Of a stretch of DNA of 64,000 bases, positions 35,860 to 43,197 are shown piece by piece. Under the pieces are notes generated by a model, which saw only the letters and a list, made by a program, of their open reading frames with translations, made no database searches and was not told the origin of the DNA. A program made the position numbers and the translations under genes. Position 1 is the stretch's first letter; each line of letters begins with the position of its first letter. The DNA is from Mitsuaria sp. GD03876 (GTDB lineage Bacteria; Pseudomonadota; Gammaproteobacteria; Burkholderiales; Burkholderiaceae_C), in contig NZ_JAOCCU010000023.1 in assembly GCF_029840635.1 (NCBI RefSeq), positions 40,593-104,592 on the forward strand, given 5' to 3'.

Positions 35860-36648
35860 ATGTCGACGCTCCCGCCCAGCCGTCCCGCCATCAAGGATCC
35901 CCGCGTCGTCCCCGTCATCGGCACCGATGCCCACCTGCCGGCCGTCCCGCGCGATCGCCTGACGCCGGACGCGTTGCGCGAGCGCTTCCTGCACGCGGGT
36001 GCCTTCGACCCCGAGTTCCCCGGCGACGGCGGTACCTTCCCCGGCCGCGCGCCGACGCAGGCCGCGGTGCTGGTGCCGCTGGTGCTGCGCGCCGAAGGCC
36101 TGCAGGTGCTGCTGACGCAACGGACCGCGCATCTGCGCGATCACGCGGGCCAGGTGAGTTTCCCGGGCGGCCGCGCCGAGCCCGAGGATGGTTCCCCCGA
36201 ACGCACCGCGCTGCGCGAGGCCGAGGAAGAGATCGGCCTCGACGAACGCTTCGTCGACCTGATCGGCCAGTTGCCGGTCTATCGCACGGTGACGGCGTAT
36301 GAGGTCACGCCGGTCGTGGCGCTGATCCGGCCGGGCTTCTCGCTGCGGCTGGATGCGTTCGAGGTGGCCGAGGCCTTCGAGGTGCCGCTCGAGTTCCTGA
36401 TGAACCCCGCCCACCACCAGCGCCACGCGTTCGAGTACGAGGTCCCCGTCGACGGTGGCGGCCCCGGCGCGGAGGGGCCGTTGAAGGGCCGGCGGCAGTT
36501 CCTGTCGATGCCGTGGACAGGGCCAGGTCTTGCGGTGTCGAACGCCGATCCCGACGTCGGCCTGCTGGCCGCGGCCCCGAAGGAGTTCTTCATCTGGGGC
36601 GCGACCGCGGCGATGCTGCGCAACCTCTACCGCTTCTTGCAGCGCTGA
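35860..36648 (+). CDS. Nudix CoA pyrophosphatase (NudL-like)
   Basis: Hydrolyses CoA or acyl-CoA to phosphopantetheine products. The Nudix box runs from GGRAEPEDGS to REAEEEIGL (consensus GX5EX7REUXEEXGU, with the usual CoAse insertion), and the CoA-specific motif LLTQRTAHLRDHAGQVSF immediately precedes it. 262 residues; the N-terminal 60 residues are longer than the minimal enzyme. Follows the rplS terminator, so it needs its own promoter. Confidence 0.92.
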   Translation: MSTLPPSRPAIKDPRVVPVIGTDAHLPAVPRDRLTPDALRERFLHAGAFDPEFPGDGGTFPGRAPTQAAVLVPLVLRAEGLQVLLTQRTAHLRDHAGQVSFPGGRAEPEDGSPERTALREAEEEIGLDERFVDLIGQLPVYRTVTAYEVTPVVALIRPGFSLRLDAFEVAEAFEVPLEFLMNPAHHQRHAFEYEVPVDGGGPGAEGPLKGRRQFLSMPWTGPGLAVSNADPDVGLLAAAPKEFFIWGATAAMLRNLYRFLQR

Positions 36649-36696
36649 GGCGAGTCCCTCTTCCGAGGGTGTGGCGGGCCGCTATCATCCCGGGCC

Positions 36697-37686
36697 ATGA
36701 ACTTCTTCGCGGTCCTGCTGGCGCTGGTGTGCGAGCAACTCAAGCCTCTGCCGCACGGGAATCCGGTCCATCAAGGCATGATCGCCTGGGTGCGCTGGAC
36801 CGGGCGCAACTTCGACGCGGGGCGGTCGCATCACGCGGCCGTCGTGTGGACGATCACCGTGGTCGGCCCGGCGCTGCTGGTCGGCGCGATCTACGCGCTG
36901 GTGCGGCCCTACAGCCTGCTGCTGTCGCTGGCGCTGGACGTGCTGGTGCTCTACCTGACGCTGGGCTTCCGCCAGTTCAGCCACTACTTCACCGACATCC
37001 GTGACGCGCTCGAGCGCGGCGACGAGCTCGAGGCCCGCCGCCTGCTGGCCGAGTGGCGCCACCTCGACGCCAGCGAGCTGCCGCGCACCGAGCTGCTGCG
37101 CCACGTGCTGGAGCACTCGCTGCTCGCGGCGCACCGGCATGTCTTCGGCGTGTTCTTCTGGTTCGTGCTGTTCTCGACGATCGGCCTGGGGCCGGCCGGC
37201 GCGGTGCTGTACCGGATGGCCGAATTCGCCGGCCGCTACTGGGCCTTCAAGAGCCGCACGCTCGATGCGCCGACCAACGAGCGCCTGATGGAGCTCTCGC
37301 GCAAGCTGTTCGGCATGATCGACCACATCCCGGCGCGCCTGACCGCGACCGGCTTCGCGATCGTGGGCAACTTCGAGGAAGCGGTCAGCGCCTGGCGCCG
37401 CGACGCGGCGCTCTGGGCGCATGACAACGAGGGCATCATCCTGGCCTCCGCCGCCGGCGCGGTTGGCGTGCAACTGGGCGGCAGCGCCGCGCCGGGCGTC
37501 ACGCCCGACCGCAGCAAGACCTTCGAATCCGGCGGCGACATGGACGCCACCCGGGCCGAAGGCTCGACCGGCGGCGTGCCGCCGCAACTGGGGCATCTGC
37601 AGAGCGTCGTCGGCCTGGTGTGGCGCTCGGTGGTGCTGTGGATGATGCTGCTGGTGCTGCTGACGTTGGCCAACCTGGTGGGCTGA
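36697..37686 (+). CDS. CobD/CbiB-family membrane protein
   Basis: A 329-residue inner-membrane protein of the CobD/CbiB-related group found as a lone gene in Burkholderiales. About four transmembrane segments (44-65, 70-90, 150-175, 308-328) flank soluble parts; RQFSHYFTDIRDALERGDELEARRLLAEW and VLYRMAEFAGRYW recall CobD/AmpE. No cobalamin genes are nearby, so a role in cobalamin synthesis is doubtful. It begins 48 bases after the Nudix gene. The stop TGA merges with a 7-bp tandem repeat. Confidence 0.75.
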   Translation: MNFFAVLLALVCEQLKPLPHGNPVHQGMIAWVRWTGRNFDAGRSHHAAVVWTITVVGPALLVGAIYALVRPYSLLLSLALDVLVLYLTLGFRQFSHYFTDIRDALERGDELEARRLLAEWRHLDASELPRTELLRHVLEHSLLAAHRHVFGVFFWFVLFSTIGLGPAGAVLYRMAEFAGRYWAFKSRTLDAPTNERLMELSRKLFGMIDHIPARLTATGFAIVGNFEEAVSAWRRDAALWAHDNEGIILASAAGAVGVQLGGSAAPGVTPDRSKTFESGGDMDATRAEGSTGGVPPQLGHLQSVVGLVWRSVVLWMMLLVLLTLANLVG

Positions 37687-37720
37687 CACCCGACACCCGA
37701 CACCCGACACCCGACACCCG
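37686..37720. repeat. 7-bp tandem repeat ACACCCG x5
   Basis: Five perfect direct copies of ACACCCG start at the last base of the CobD-like gene's stop and are followed by a degenerate GCACCC. Simple-sequence array in the gap between convergent genes; probably variable between strains. Confidence 0.9.
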
Positions 37721-37763
37721 GCACCCTTTCGCGCGGCGCTCCGGCGTACCGCGCCCCGACGCG

Positions 37764-38567
37764 TCAGGCGTCCCGCACATCGGCCAGCACCTGCTGGCCG
37801 AAGTCGTTCCTGGCGAGGAACTTCAGCACCCGCGCCGCGGTGTCCTCGGCGCTGACGAGTTGTCCCTCGGCCTTGAACGCGGCGAAGCGGTCGCGGTCGG
37901 GGAACTTCGCCGCGTCGCCGCCGCGCAGCTGGGCCTGCATGTCGGTGTCGATGATCCCTGGCGCCAGCGAGACGACGCGCGCCGCGGGCTCGCCGCGCGA
38001 CGCCTTGTGCTCCTCGTCCAGCGCCATCGCGCGGCTGAGGTTGTCCATGCCGGCCTTGGCGGCGCAGTAGACGGCGCTGCCAGCCATCGCGCGGCGGCCG
38101 AGGCCCGAGGAGATGTTCAGCACCTTGCGCCCGGCCGGCCAGTCGCGGGTCGCGTCGAGGAAGGCGGCGCTCAGCAGCAGCGTCGCCTCCAGGCCGACGC
38201 GCATCGCCGAGGACAAGGCCTCCAGCGTCTCGCCGTCGATCGGCCCGGGGGACGGCACGACGCCGGCGTTGTTGATCAGCGTCGCGCTCTCCCAGTCGCG
38301 CGGCTGCGTGCGCAGCCAGTCCGCCAGGTGCTGGGCGATCGCGAGCGGATTGGCGAGGTCCGCCTGCCACTGCTGCAGCGCAAGGCCGCGTTCGTGGGCG
38401 AAGCGCTCGAGCGCCTCGCTGCGGCCGCGGGCGATGCCGACGACCAGGTGGCCGGCTTCGAGCGACTGGCGCGCCAGCGCCTCGCCCAGGCCGCGCGAGC
38501 TGCCGGTGACGATCGTCAGGGAACGGGGAGAGGCCGCGGGCGTGGCGGTCGACGGGGACGTGGACAT
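37764..38567 (-). CDS. Short-chain dehydrogenase/reductase
   Basis: A classical NAD(P)-dependent SDR of 267 residues. Rossmann motif TGSSRGLG near residue 20, NNAG, and the catalytic Ser with YCAAK are all present, so it should be active. AAGGAG eight bases before ATG 38567 decides the start over upstream codons. It is the last of three minus-strand genes after a tyrosine phosphatase and an RluA enzyme, 34 bases downstream of the latter. Substrate not predictable; sepiapterin-reductase-like or oxidoreductase of small carbonyls are options. Confidence 0.87.
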   Translation of the reverse strand: MSTSPSTATPAASPRSLTIVTGSSRGLGEALARQSLEAGHLVVGIARGRSEALERFAHERGLALQQWQADLANPLAIAQHLADWLRTQPRDWESATLINNAGVVPSPGPIDGETLEALSSAMRVGLEATLLLSAAFLDATRDWPAGRKVLNISSGLGRRAMAGSAVYCAAKAGMDNLSRAMALDEEHKASRGEPAARVVSLAPGIIDTDMQAQLRGGDAAKFPDRDRFAAFKAEGQLVSAEDTAARVLKFLARNDFGQQVLADVRDA

Positions 38568-38601
38568 GGGAATCGCTCCTTGATCGAGGGATGGCCGCGG
38601 C

Positions 38602-39249
38602 TCAGAAGCCGGGCGGCGAATGCAGGGTGAGGGCCGGCGCGTCGAGCACCGCCGGCAGGTGCAGGTCCCGCGCATGCAGCAGCAAGCGGGGCGCCCGCGA
38701 GAGGGCCTGGGGCGGCGCGTACAGCGCGTCGCCGAGGATCGGATGGCCGGCGGCCAGCAGGTGCACGCGCAGCTGGTGCGACCGGCCGGTGACCGGTTCC
38801 AGCTCGACCCGCGTCGTGCCCGCGTCGACGTCGCGATGCAGCACCCGCACGCGCGTCAGGCTGGGCTTGCCGCGCTCGAGGTCGATCTTCTGCCGGGGCC
38901 GGTTCGGCCAGTCGACGATCAGCGGCAGGTCGATCTCGAAGGCGTCGCGCTCGACGACGCCTTGCACGACCGCTTCATAGCGCTTGTCGACGAGCCGCGC
39001 CGCGAAGGCCTCGCTGAGCGCGCGTTGCATCGCCTCGCCGCGCGCGAAGACGATCAGGCCGGAGGTCGACTGGTCGAGCCGGTGCACGATCAGCGCGTCC
39101 GGATACAGCGCCTGCGCGCGGGCCGAGGCGCAGTCCTGCTTGTGCTCGCCGCGGCCGGGCACCGAGAGCAGCCCGGAGGGCTTGTCGACGATGACGCGCC
39201 ACGCGTCCGCGTGAAGGACGGACAGCGCCGGCAGCGGGGAGTCGGTCAT
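38602..39249 (-). CDS. RluA-family pseudouridine synthase
   Basis: Isomerises uridine to pseudouridine in rRNA or tRNA. HRLDQSTSGLIVFA holds the catalytic Asp59; EPVTGRSHQLRVHL and GHPILGDALYAP are the other family blocks. At 215 residues it has no S4 domain, as in RluA/TruC-type short enzymes. Probable operon with the neighbouring phosphatase and SDR genes. Confidence 0.9.
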   Translation of the reverse strand: MTDSPLPALSVLHADAWRVIVDKPSGLLSVPGRGEHKQDCASARAQALYPDALIVHRLDQSTSGLIVFARGEAMQRALSEAFAARLVDKRYEAVVQGVVERDAFEIDLPLIVDWPNRPRQKIDLERGKPSLTRVRVLHRDVDAGTTRVELEPVTGRSHQLRVHLLAAGHPILGDALYAPPQALSRAPRLLLHARDLHLPAVLDAPALTLHSPPGF

Positions 39250-39304
39250 CGGGGGGCGGGAGATCGGAGGATCGGACGGGTGGAATGGCGGAAGGGAGGC
39301 AGGT

Positions 39305-39781
39305 TCAGAACTGGTGGATCCAGCCCGACTGCAGCGCCGATTGCGGGTTCGATCCGGCGACGCTGACCGTGGCGAGCGCCGCGTCCGCCGGCAGGCCGAG
39401 CCGCTTGAGCACGCAGGCGGCCATCGTGCCGGTGCGGCCCATGCCGGCGGCGCAATGCAGCAGCGCGCGGTCGCCCAGGCGCAGGCCCTGCGCGACCTGC
39501 TCGACGCCCTGGCGGAAGGCGGCCGCGTCGGACGCGAGCCCGAAATCGCGCATCGGCACGTGCAGCCAGCGGAACGGCAGGCGCCCTTCGGCGACGGCCT
39601 TGTGATACGCCGGCGACAGTTCGGCGACTTCCTCCAGCGGATTGAGGCAGACCACGAGGTTGAGCTGGTTCAGCCGCGCTTCGTCGAGGAACGCGGACCA
39701 CGGCTCGCGGCGGCCCGGCATCGACTGCAGCCACAGCCGGCCGGCGATCGCGTCGGGCAAGGGAAGGGGTCGGAAAGCCAT
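39305..39781 (-). CDS. Dual-specificity/tyrosine protein phosphatase
   Basis: A 158-residue cysteine phosphatase. The P-loop HCAAGMGRTG gives nucleophile Cys110 and Arg116; Asp79 (VPMRDFG) is a plausible general acid. Cytoplasmic. First gene of the minus-strand trio, 55 bases upstream of the RluA gene. The divergent questin-oxidase operon starts on the other side. Confidence 0.88.
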   Translation of the reverse strand: MAFRPLPLPDAIAGRLWLQSMPGRREPWSAFLDEARLNQLNLVVCLNPLEEVAELSPAYHKAVAEGRLPFRWLHVPMRDFGLASDAAAFRQGVEQVAQGLRLGDRALLHCAAGMGRTGTMAACVLKRLGLPADAALATVSVAGSNPQSALQSGWIHQF

Positions 39782-39819
39782 GCGCGCGATTGTCGTGTCT
39801 CCCTGTCGGCCGGAGTGTT

Positions 39820-39838
39820 AATAAACAGAAAGTTTATT
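39820..39838. promoter_or_regulatory. AT-rich inverted repeat, candidate operator of the questin-oxidase operon
   Basis: AATAAAC-agaaa-GTTTATT: a perfect 7-base inverted repeat around a 5-base spacer, in an unusually AT-rich patch of a 70-percent GC genome. It stands 115 bases before the VOC-questin oxidase ATG and between divergent genes. A winged-helix Fe-S regulator is encoded at the end of the operon and would be the likely ligand. Symmetry and position are seen; binding is inferred. Confidence 0.6.
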
Positions 39839-39953
39839 TATTTGGGAGGGACGGCGATCATGGCGCCACGGTGTCCGGAACGATCCCGCGATCGACGCGA
39901 TCGACGTGGACCGGACGACAAGCAAGCCAGAACGCAAGCGCAAGGAGCTCGCC

Positions 39954-41276
39954 ATGATCAAGATCCAGGGACTCGACCACCTCGTGCTGCGGGTGCGCGA
40001 CCTGCAGGCCTCGCTGCATTTCTACGTGGACCTGCTGGGCTGCACGGTCGAGCGGCGCCAGGAGGCGATCGGCCTGGTCCAGTTGCGCGCGGGCGCCCAA
40101 CTGATCGACCTGGTGCCGCTGGACGGCAAGCTGGGCAGCGCCGGCGGTGCAGGGCCCGGCACGGAAGGCCGCAACGTCGACCACTTCTGCCTGCGCGTCG
40201 AGGCGCTGGACGAGCCGGCGCTGCGCCGCTGGCTGACCGAACGCGGCGTGGTCGTCGACGCCTACGGCTCGCGCTACGGCGCCGAGGGCGACGGCCCGTC
40301 GCTGTACCTGTTCGATCCCGACGGGAACGTGCTGGAACTCAAGGGCCCGCCCTGGCCGGAGGGGCTGCACGAGGCGCTGGACGAGTCGGCGGCCTTCGGC
40401 CCGATGTACGGCACCGAGGCGATGCCGCTGTTCAACCACCTGCCGATGGCGCTGGGCGCGCTGGCCCGGCTCGGCGCGCCGCGCGAGGCGCTGCGGCGCC
40501 AGCTCGACCACTGGGCGCCACTGTCGCGCCCGGCGGTGAAGGACGACGCGCCGCCGCCCTCGGTCGAGGACGCGCTGCGCCGCGTGCTGGCCGCGCCGGA
40601 GGCGCAGGCCTTCCACGTCGCGATCCGGCTGGCCTACGCGCTGCAGTCGGGACACCCGCGCGAACTGGACGCCGCGCTGCGGACGACCGTCGGGATCCAG
40701 AGCCCGCTCGGCCCGCCGGTGCCGTCGGGGCAGGGCGTCGCGAGCCTGCGCGAGGTGATCGACGCGGTGCGCGCCGATGCCGCGCTGGCGATGCCGTCGA
40801 TGGCGGGGTCGCTGATCACGACGCGGATGCAGCACGCCGCGGCCTTGCCCGGCTTCGACGCCTACGTCGAGCGCCCGCGGCTGACGCTGGACGCGCTGGC
40901 CGAGGCGTCGCTGGCGGTCTACCTGTCGCGCCACGGTTTCACCGCGCTGCACCTGGTCACCGGCACGCACGCGGTGCGGGTGCTGCTGGCGGCCGCGGCC
41001 TCGCGGGGCCTGGCGATCGACGAGGGCCAGGTGTTGCGCAACGTCTGGCGGGCCTGGCTGGGGGCGTATCTCTCCGAGCTGCGTCCGGCGCCGGCCTGGG
41101 CGCTGGTGCACGCGGGCGGCGCGTCCGAGGAGGACTGGTCCCGCGAGCTGCCGTCGCTGCACGCGTCGATGAACGACCACCGCATCAAGCTCGCCGACGC
41201 GTCGCGCGAGGAATGGCGCCATCGCGGCTGGCCGGGCTATGCCTTGTGCCTGCGCCGCGAGGGAGCCGCACAATGA
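39954..41276 (+). CDS. VOC (glyoxalase) domain fused to a questin-oxidase-like domain
   Basis: A 440-residue two-domain protein. Residues 1 to about 132 are a vicinal-oxygen-chelate domain: GLDHLVLRVRDLQASLHFY, NVDHFCLRV and DPDGNVLELKGP supply the His/His/Glu metal ligands expected in the family. Residues about 155-436 resemble questin oxidase (DUF4243): FNHLPMALGALARLG, RLTLDALAEASLAVYLS-like helices and HLVTGTHAVRVLL. Questin oxidases are flavin-independent Baeyer-Villiger-type enzymes opening anthraquinone rings; the VOC part might act on a catechol or quinone product. AAGGAG six bases before ATG 39954 fixes the start. Coupled by ATGA to an MFS exporter gene. The combination suggests aromatic/quinone detoxification. 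Confidence 0.78.
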   Translation: MIKIQGLDHLVLRVRDLQASLHFYVDLLGCTVERRQEAIGLVQLRAGAQLIDLVPLDGKLGSAGGAGPGTEGRNVDHFCLRVEALDEPALRRWLTERGVVVDAYGSRYGAEGDGPSLYLFDPDGNVLELKGPPWPEGLHEALDESAAFGPMYGTEAMPLFNHLPMALGALARLGAPREALRRQLDHWAPLSRPAVKDDAPPPSVEDALRRVLAAPEAQAFHVAIRLAYALQSGHPRELDAALRTTVGIQSPLGPPVPSGQGVASLREVIDAVRADAALAMPSMAGSLITTRMQHAAALPGFDAYVERPRLTLDALAEASLAVYLSRHGFTALHLVTGTHAVRVLLAAAASRGLAIDEGQVLRNVWRAWLGAYLSELRPAPAWALVHAGGASEEDWSRELPSLHASMNDHRIKLADASREEWRHRGWPGYALCLRREGAAQ

Positions 41277-42523
41277 GCGCCGTGCTGTCGTCCTCCGCTC
41301 CCACCGCCTCGCCCGCGCCGCTGCGCCATCCCCACCTGCTGCTGTGGGCGGTCTGCGCGCTCGCGCTGATGAGCACGGCCGGCGTCGCGCTGCCGTACCC
41401 GATCCTGGCGCCGATCTTCGTGGACGGCCCGGTCGACGCCTTCACCCACTTCCTGGGCCTGCGGCCCGAGCTGCTGATGGGCCTGGCGCTGGCGGTGAAC
41501 CCGGCCGGCATCCTGGTGGGCAGCCTGGTCGTCGGTCCGATGTCGGACCGCTACGGCCGGCGCCGCGTGCTCAGCATCACGATCACCGCGACGCTGGTCG
41601 GCTACGGGCTGAGCGCGTTCGCGCTGGCCTCGCGGGACTATCCGCTGTTCGTGCTGTCGCGTTTCGCCACCGGCCTGACCGAGGGCAACGTCGCCGTCGT
41701 GCGGGCGTTGCTGGCCGACTGGCATCCGCAGCTGGAGCGCACCCGCAGCTTCGCCTGGCTCAACGCCAGCCTGTACATCGGCTGGCTGGTGGGGCCGCTG
41801 CTGGGCGGCCTGACGCTGCCCTGGGGCGAGGCGGTGCCCTTCATCGTTGCGGCGGTGGTGCTGGTCCCCTGCCTGGTGCTGCTGGGCCTCGGGCTGCCGG
41901 ACGACCGTCCCGCCACCGCGCCGCAGGGCGGGCTGCTGGCGGCGATGCGGCGCCAGCAGTCGCTCGGGCTGGTGGTGCAGGACCCGGTGCTGCGCCACCT
42001 CGCGCTGCTGCAGCTGGCCTACACGCTGGGCGTGAACGCGCTGTACGAGTTCGCGCCGCTGTGGATGCTGCAGCAGGCCGGGCTGGGCAGCCGCGGCATC
42101 GCGCTGGTGACGGCGGTGCAGTGCGCGGCGATGACCGCGGCCAGCGTGGTCGCGGCGCGGATCGGCTCGGGGCCGGCGCCGCTGCATCGCGCCGCGCGCT
42201 TCGCCGTCGTCGCGGCGATCGGGCTGCTGGCGCTGAGCCTGGCGCCGTCCTGGCTGGGGCTGGCGCTGATCCCGGCGCTCGGGATCCCGCTGTCGTTCTA
42301 TAACGCGCTGATGCCGGCCTGGATGTCGGAACGCTTCGCCGCGCATGGCCAGGGCCGCGTGATGGGGCTGCTGACGACGGTGTTCTGCCTGTCCAACACG
42401 ATGATCGCGTTGATCGGCGGGGTGCTGGGCATGCTCTCGGCGCGCTGGATCATGCTGCTGGGCGGCACGACCTGCCTGCTGGCGGCGATCGGCTTCATCC
42501 GTTTCGCGAGGCGCCATTCATGA
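41273..42523 (+). CDS. MFS transporter (drug/quinone efflux type)
   Basis: A 416-residue, 12-helix major facilitator. The loop 2-3 signature GPMSDRYGRRRV and SRFATGLTEGNVAVVRA (motif C region) mark it as a proton-driven exporter. It overlaps its neighbours by ATGA on both sides, so all three genes are translated together. Probable role: export of the substrate or product of the VOC-questin oxidase protein. Confidence 0.87.
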   Translation: MSAVLSSSAPTASPAPLRHPHLLLWAVCALALMSTAGVALPYPILAPIFVDGPVDAFTHFLGLRPELLMGLALAVNPAGILVGSLVVGPMSDRYGRRRVLSITITATLVGYGLSAFALASRDYPLFVLSRFATGLTEGNVAVVRALLADWHPQLERTRSFAWLNASLYIGWLVGPLLGGLTLPWGEAVPFIVAAVVLVPCLVLLGLGLPDDRPATAPQGGLLAAMRRQQSLGLVVQDPVLRHLALLQLAYTLGVNALYEFAPLWMLQQAGLGSRGIALVTAVQCAAMTAASVVAARIGSGPAPLHRAARFAVVAAIGLLALSLAPSWLGLALIPALGIPLSFYNALMPAWMSERFAAHGQGRVMGLLTTVFCLSNTMIALIGGVLGMLSARWIMLLGGTTCLLAAIGFIRFARRHS

Positions 42524-43197
42524 GCCAGGGCAACGAGGACCGGCTGCTGTTCGAGCTCAAGAGCCGCGGGCCGCAACCGGCCGCGGCGCTGGCCGCGACG
42601 CTGGCGATCACGCCGATGGGCGCGCACAAGCTGCTGGCGCGCCTGGAGGAGCAGGGGCTGGTCGAGCCCTCGCCCCAACCCGCTCCCGCGGTGCGTGACA
42701 GGGAGCCGGCCGAGGCGCGCGTGGGCCGGCCGCGCAAGCTGTGGTCGCTGACGGCGGCGGGGCATGGGCGTTTTCCGGATCGGCATGGGGACCTCACCGT
42801 CCAGTTGATCCAGCAGGCGCGCGCGGTGTTTGGCGAGGCGGGGCTGGACCAGTTGATCGGCGCCCGCGAACGCGACAGCGAGCGGCGCTACGGGGCCGCG
42901 CTGGCGCGTTGCCGCACGACGGGCGACCGGGTGCGCGAGCTCGCGCGGCTGCGGGCCGAGGAGGGCTACATGGCGCGCGTCGAGCGCTCGGGCCGCGACT
43001 GGCTGCTGATCGAGGACCACTGCCCGATCTGCGCCGCGGCGACGAGCTGCCAGGGCTTCTGCCGCTCGGAGCTGTCGCTGTTCCAGCGCTGCCTGGGCCC
43101 GGGCCTGACGGTGGAGCGGACGGAGCACCTGCTCGCCGGCGCGCGGCGCTGCGCGTACCGCATCAGCGCGGTGAAGGAAGAGTTCGCTGCGGACTAG
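42520..43197 (+). CDS. Winged-helix regulator with Fe-S-type cysteine cluster (SufR-like, COG2345)
   Basis: A 225-residue transcriptional regulator. Residues 6-80 are a winged helix (LLFELKSRGPQPAAALAATL, then GRPRKLWSLTAAG). The C-terminal half has DHCPICAAATSCQGFC (Cys168, 171, 177, 181) plus Cys191 and Cys211, matching SufR-type [4Fe-4S] or redox-sensing repressors. It overlaps the MFS gene by ATGA and probably regulates its own operon through the AT-rich palindrome at 39820-39838. Its 3' end overlaps the convergent patatin gene by 35 bases. Confidence 0.82.
   Translation: MSQGNEDRLLFELKSRGPQPAAALAATLAITPMGAHKLLARLEEQGLVEPSPQPAPAVRDREPAEARVGRPRKLWSLTAAGHGRFPDRHGDLTVQLIQQARAVFGEAGLDQLIGARERDSERRYGAALARCRTTGDRVRELARLRAEEGYMARVERSGRDWLLIEDHCPICAAATSCQGFCRSELSLFQRCLGPGLTVERTEHLLAGARRCAYRISAVKEEFAAD

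Noticed and set aside
36697..37686. True adenosylcobinamide-phosphate synthase (CobD) function
   Set aside because: No other cobalamin genes are nearby and the sequence fits only the broader CobD/AmpE-like group, so the symbol was not given.
39860..39953. ATG at 39860 with a GGGAGGG upstream, a possible short leader ORF before the VOC-questin gene
   Set aside because: The frame does not stop before the VOC gene and continues out of frame through it; no leader-peptide features.
39314..42523. A 1069-codon frame running from the tyrosine phosphatase to the MFS gene
   Set aside because: Only its last 416 codons, from ATG 41273, are the transporter. The rest is antisense to the phosphatase and out of frame with the VOC-questin oxidase gene.
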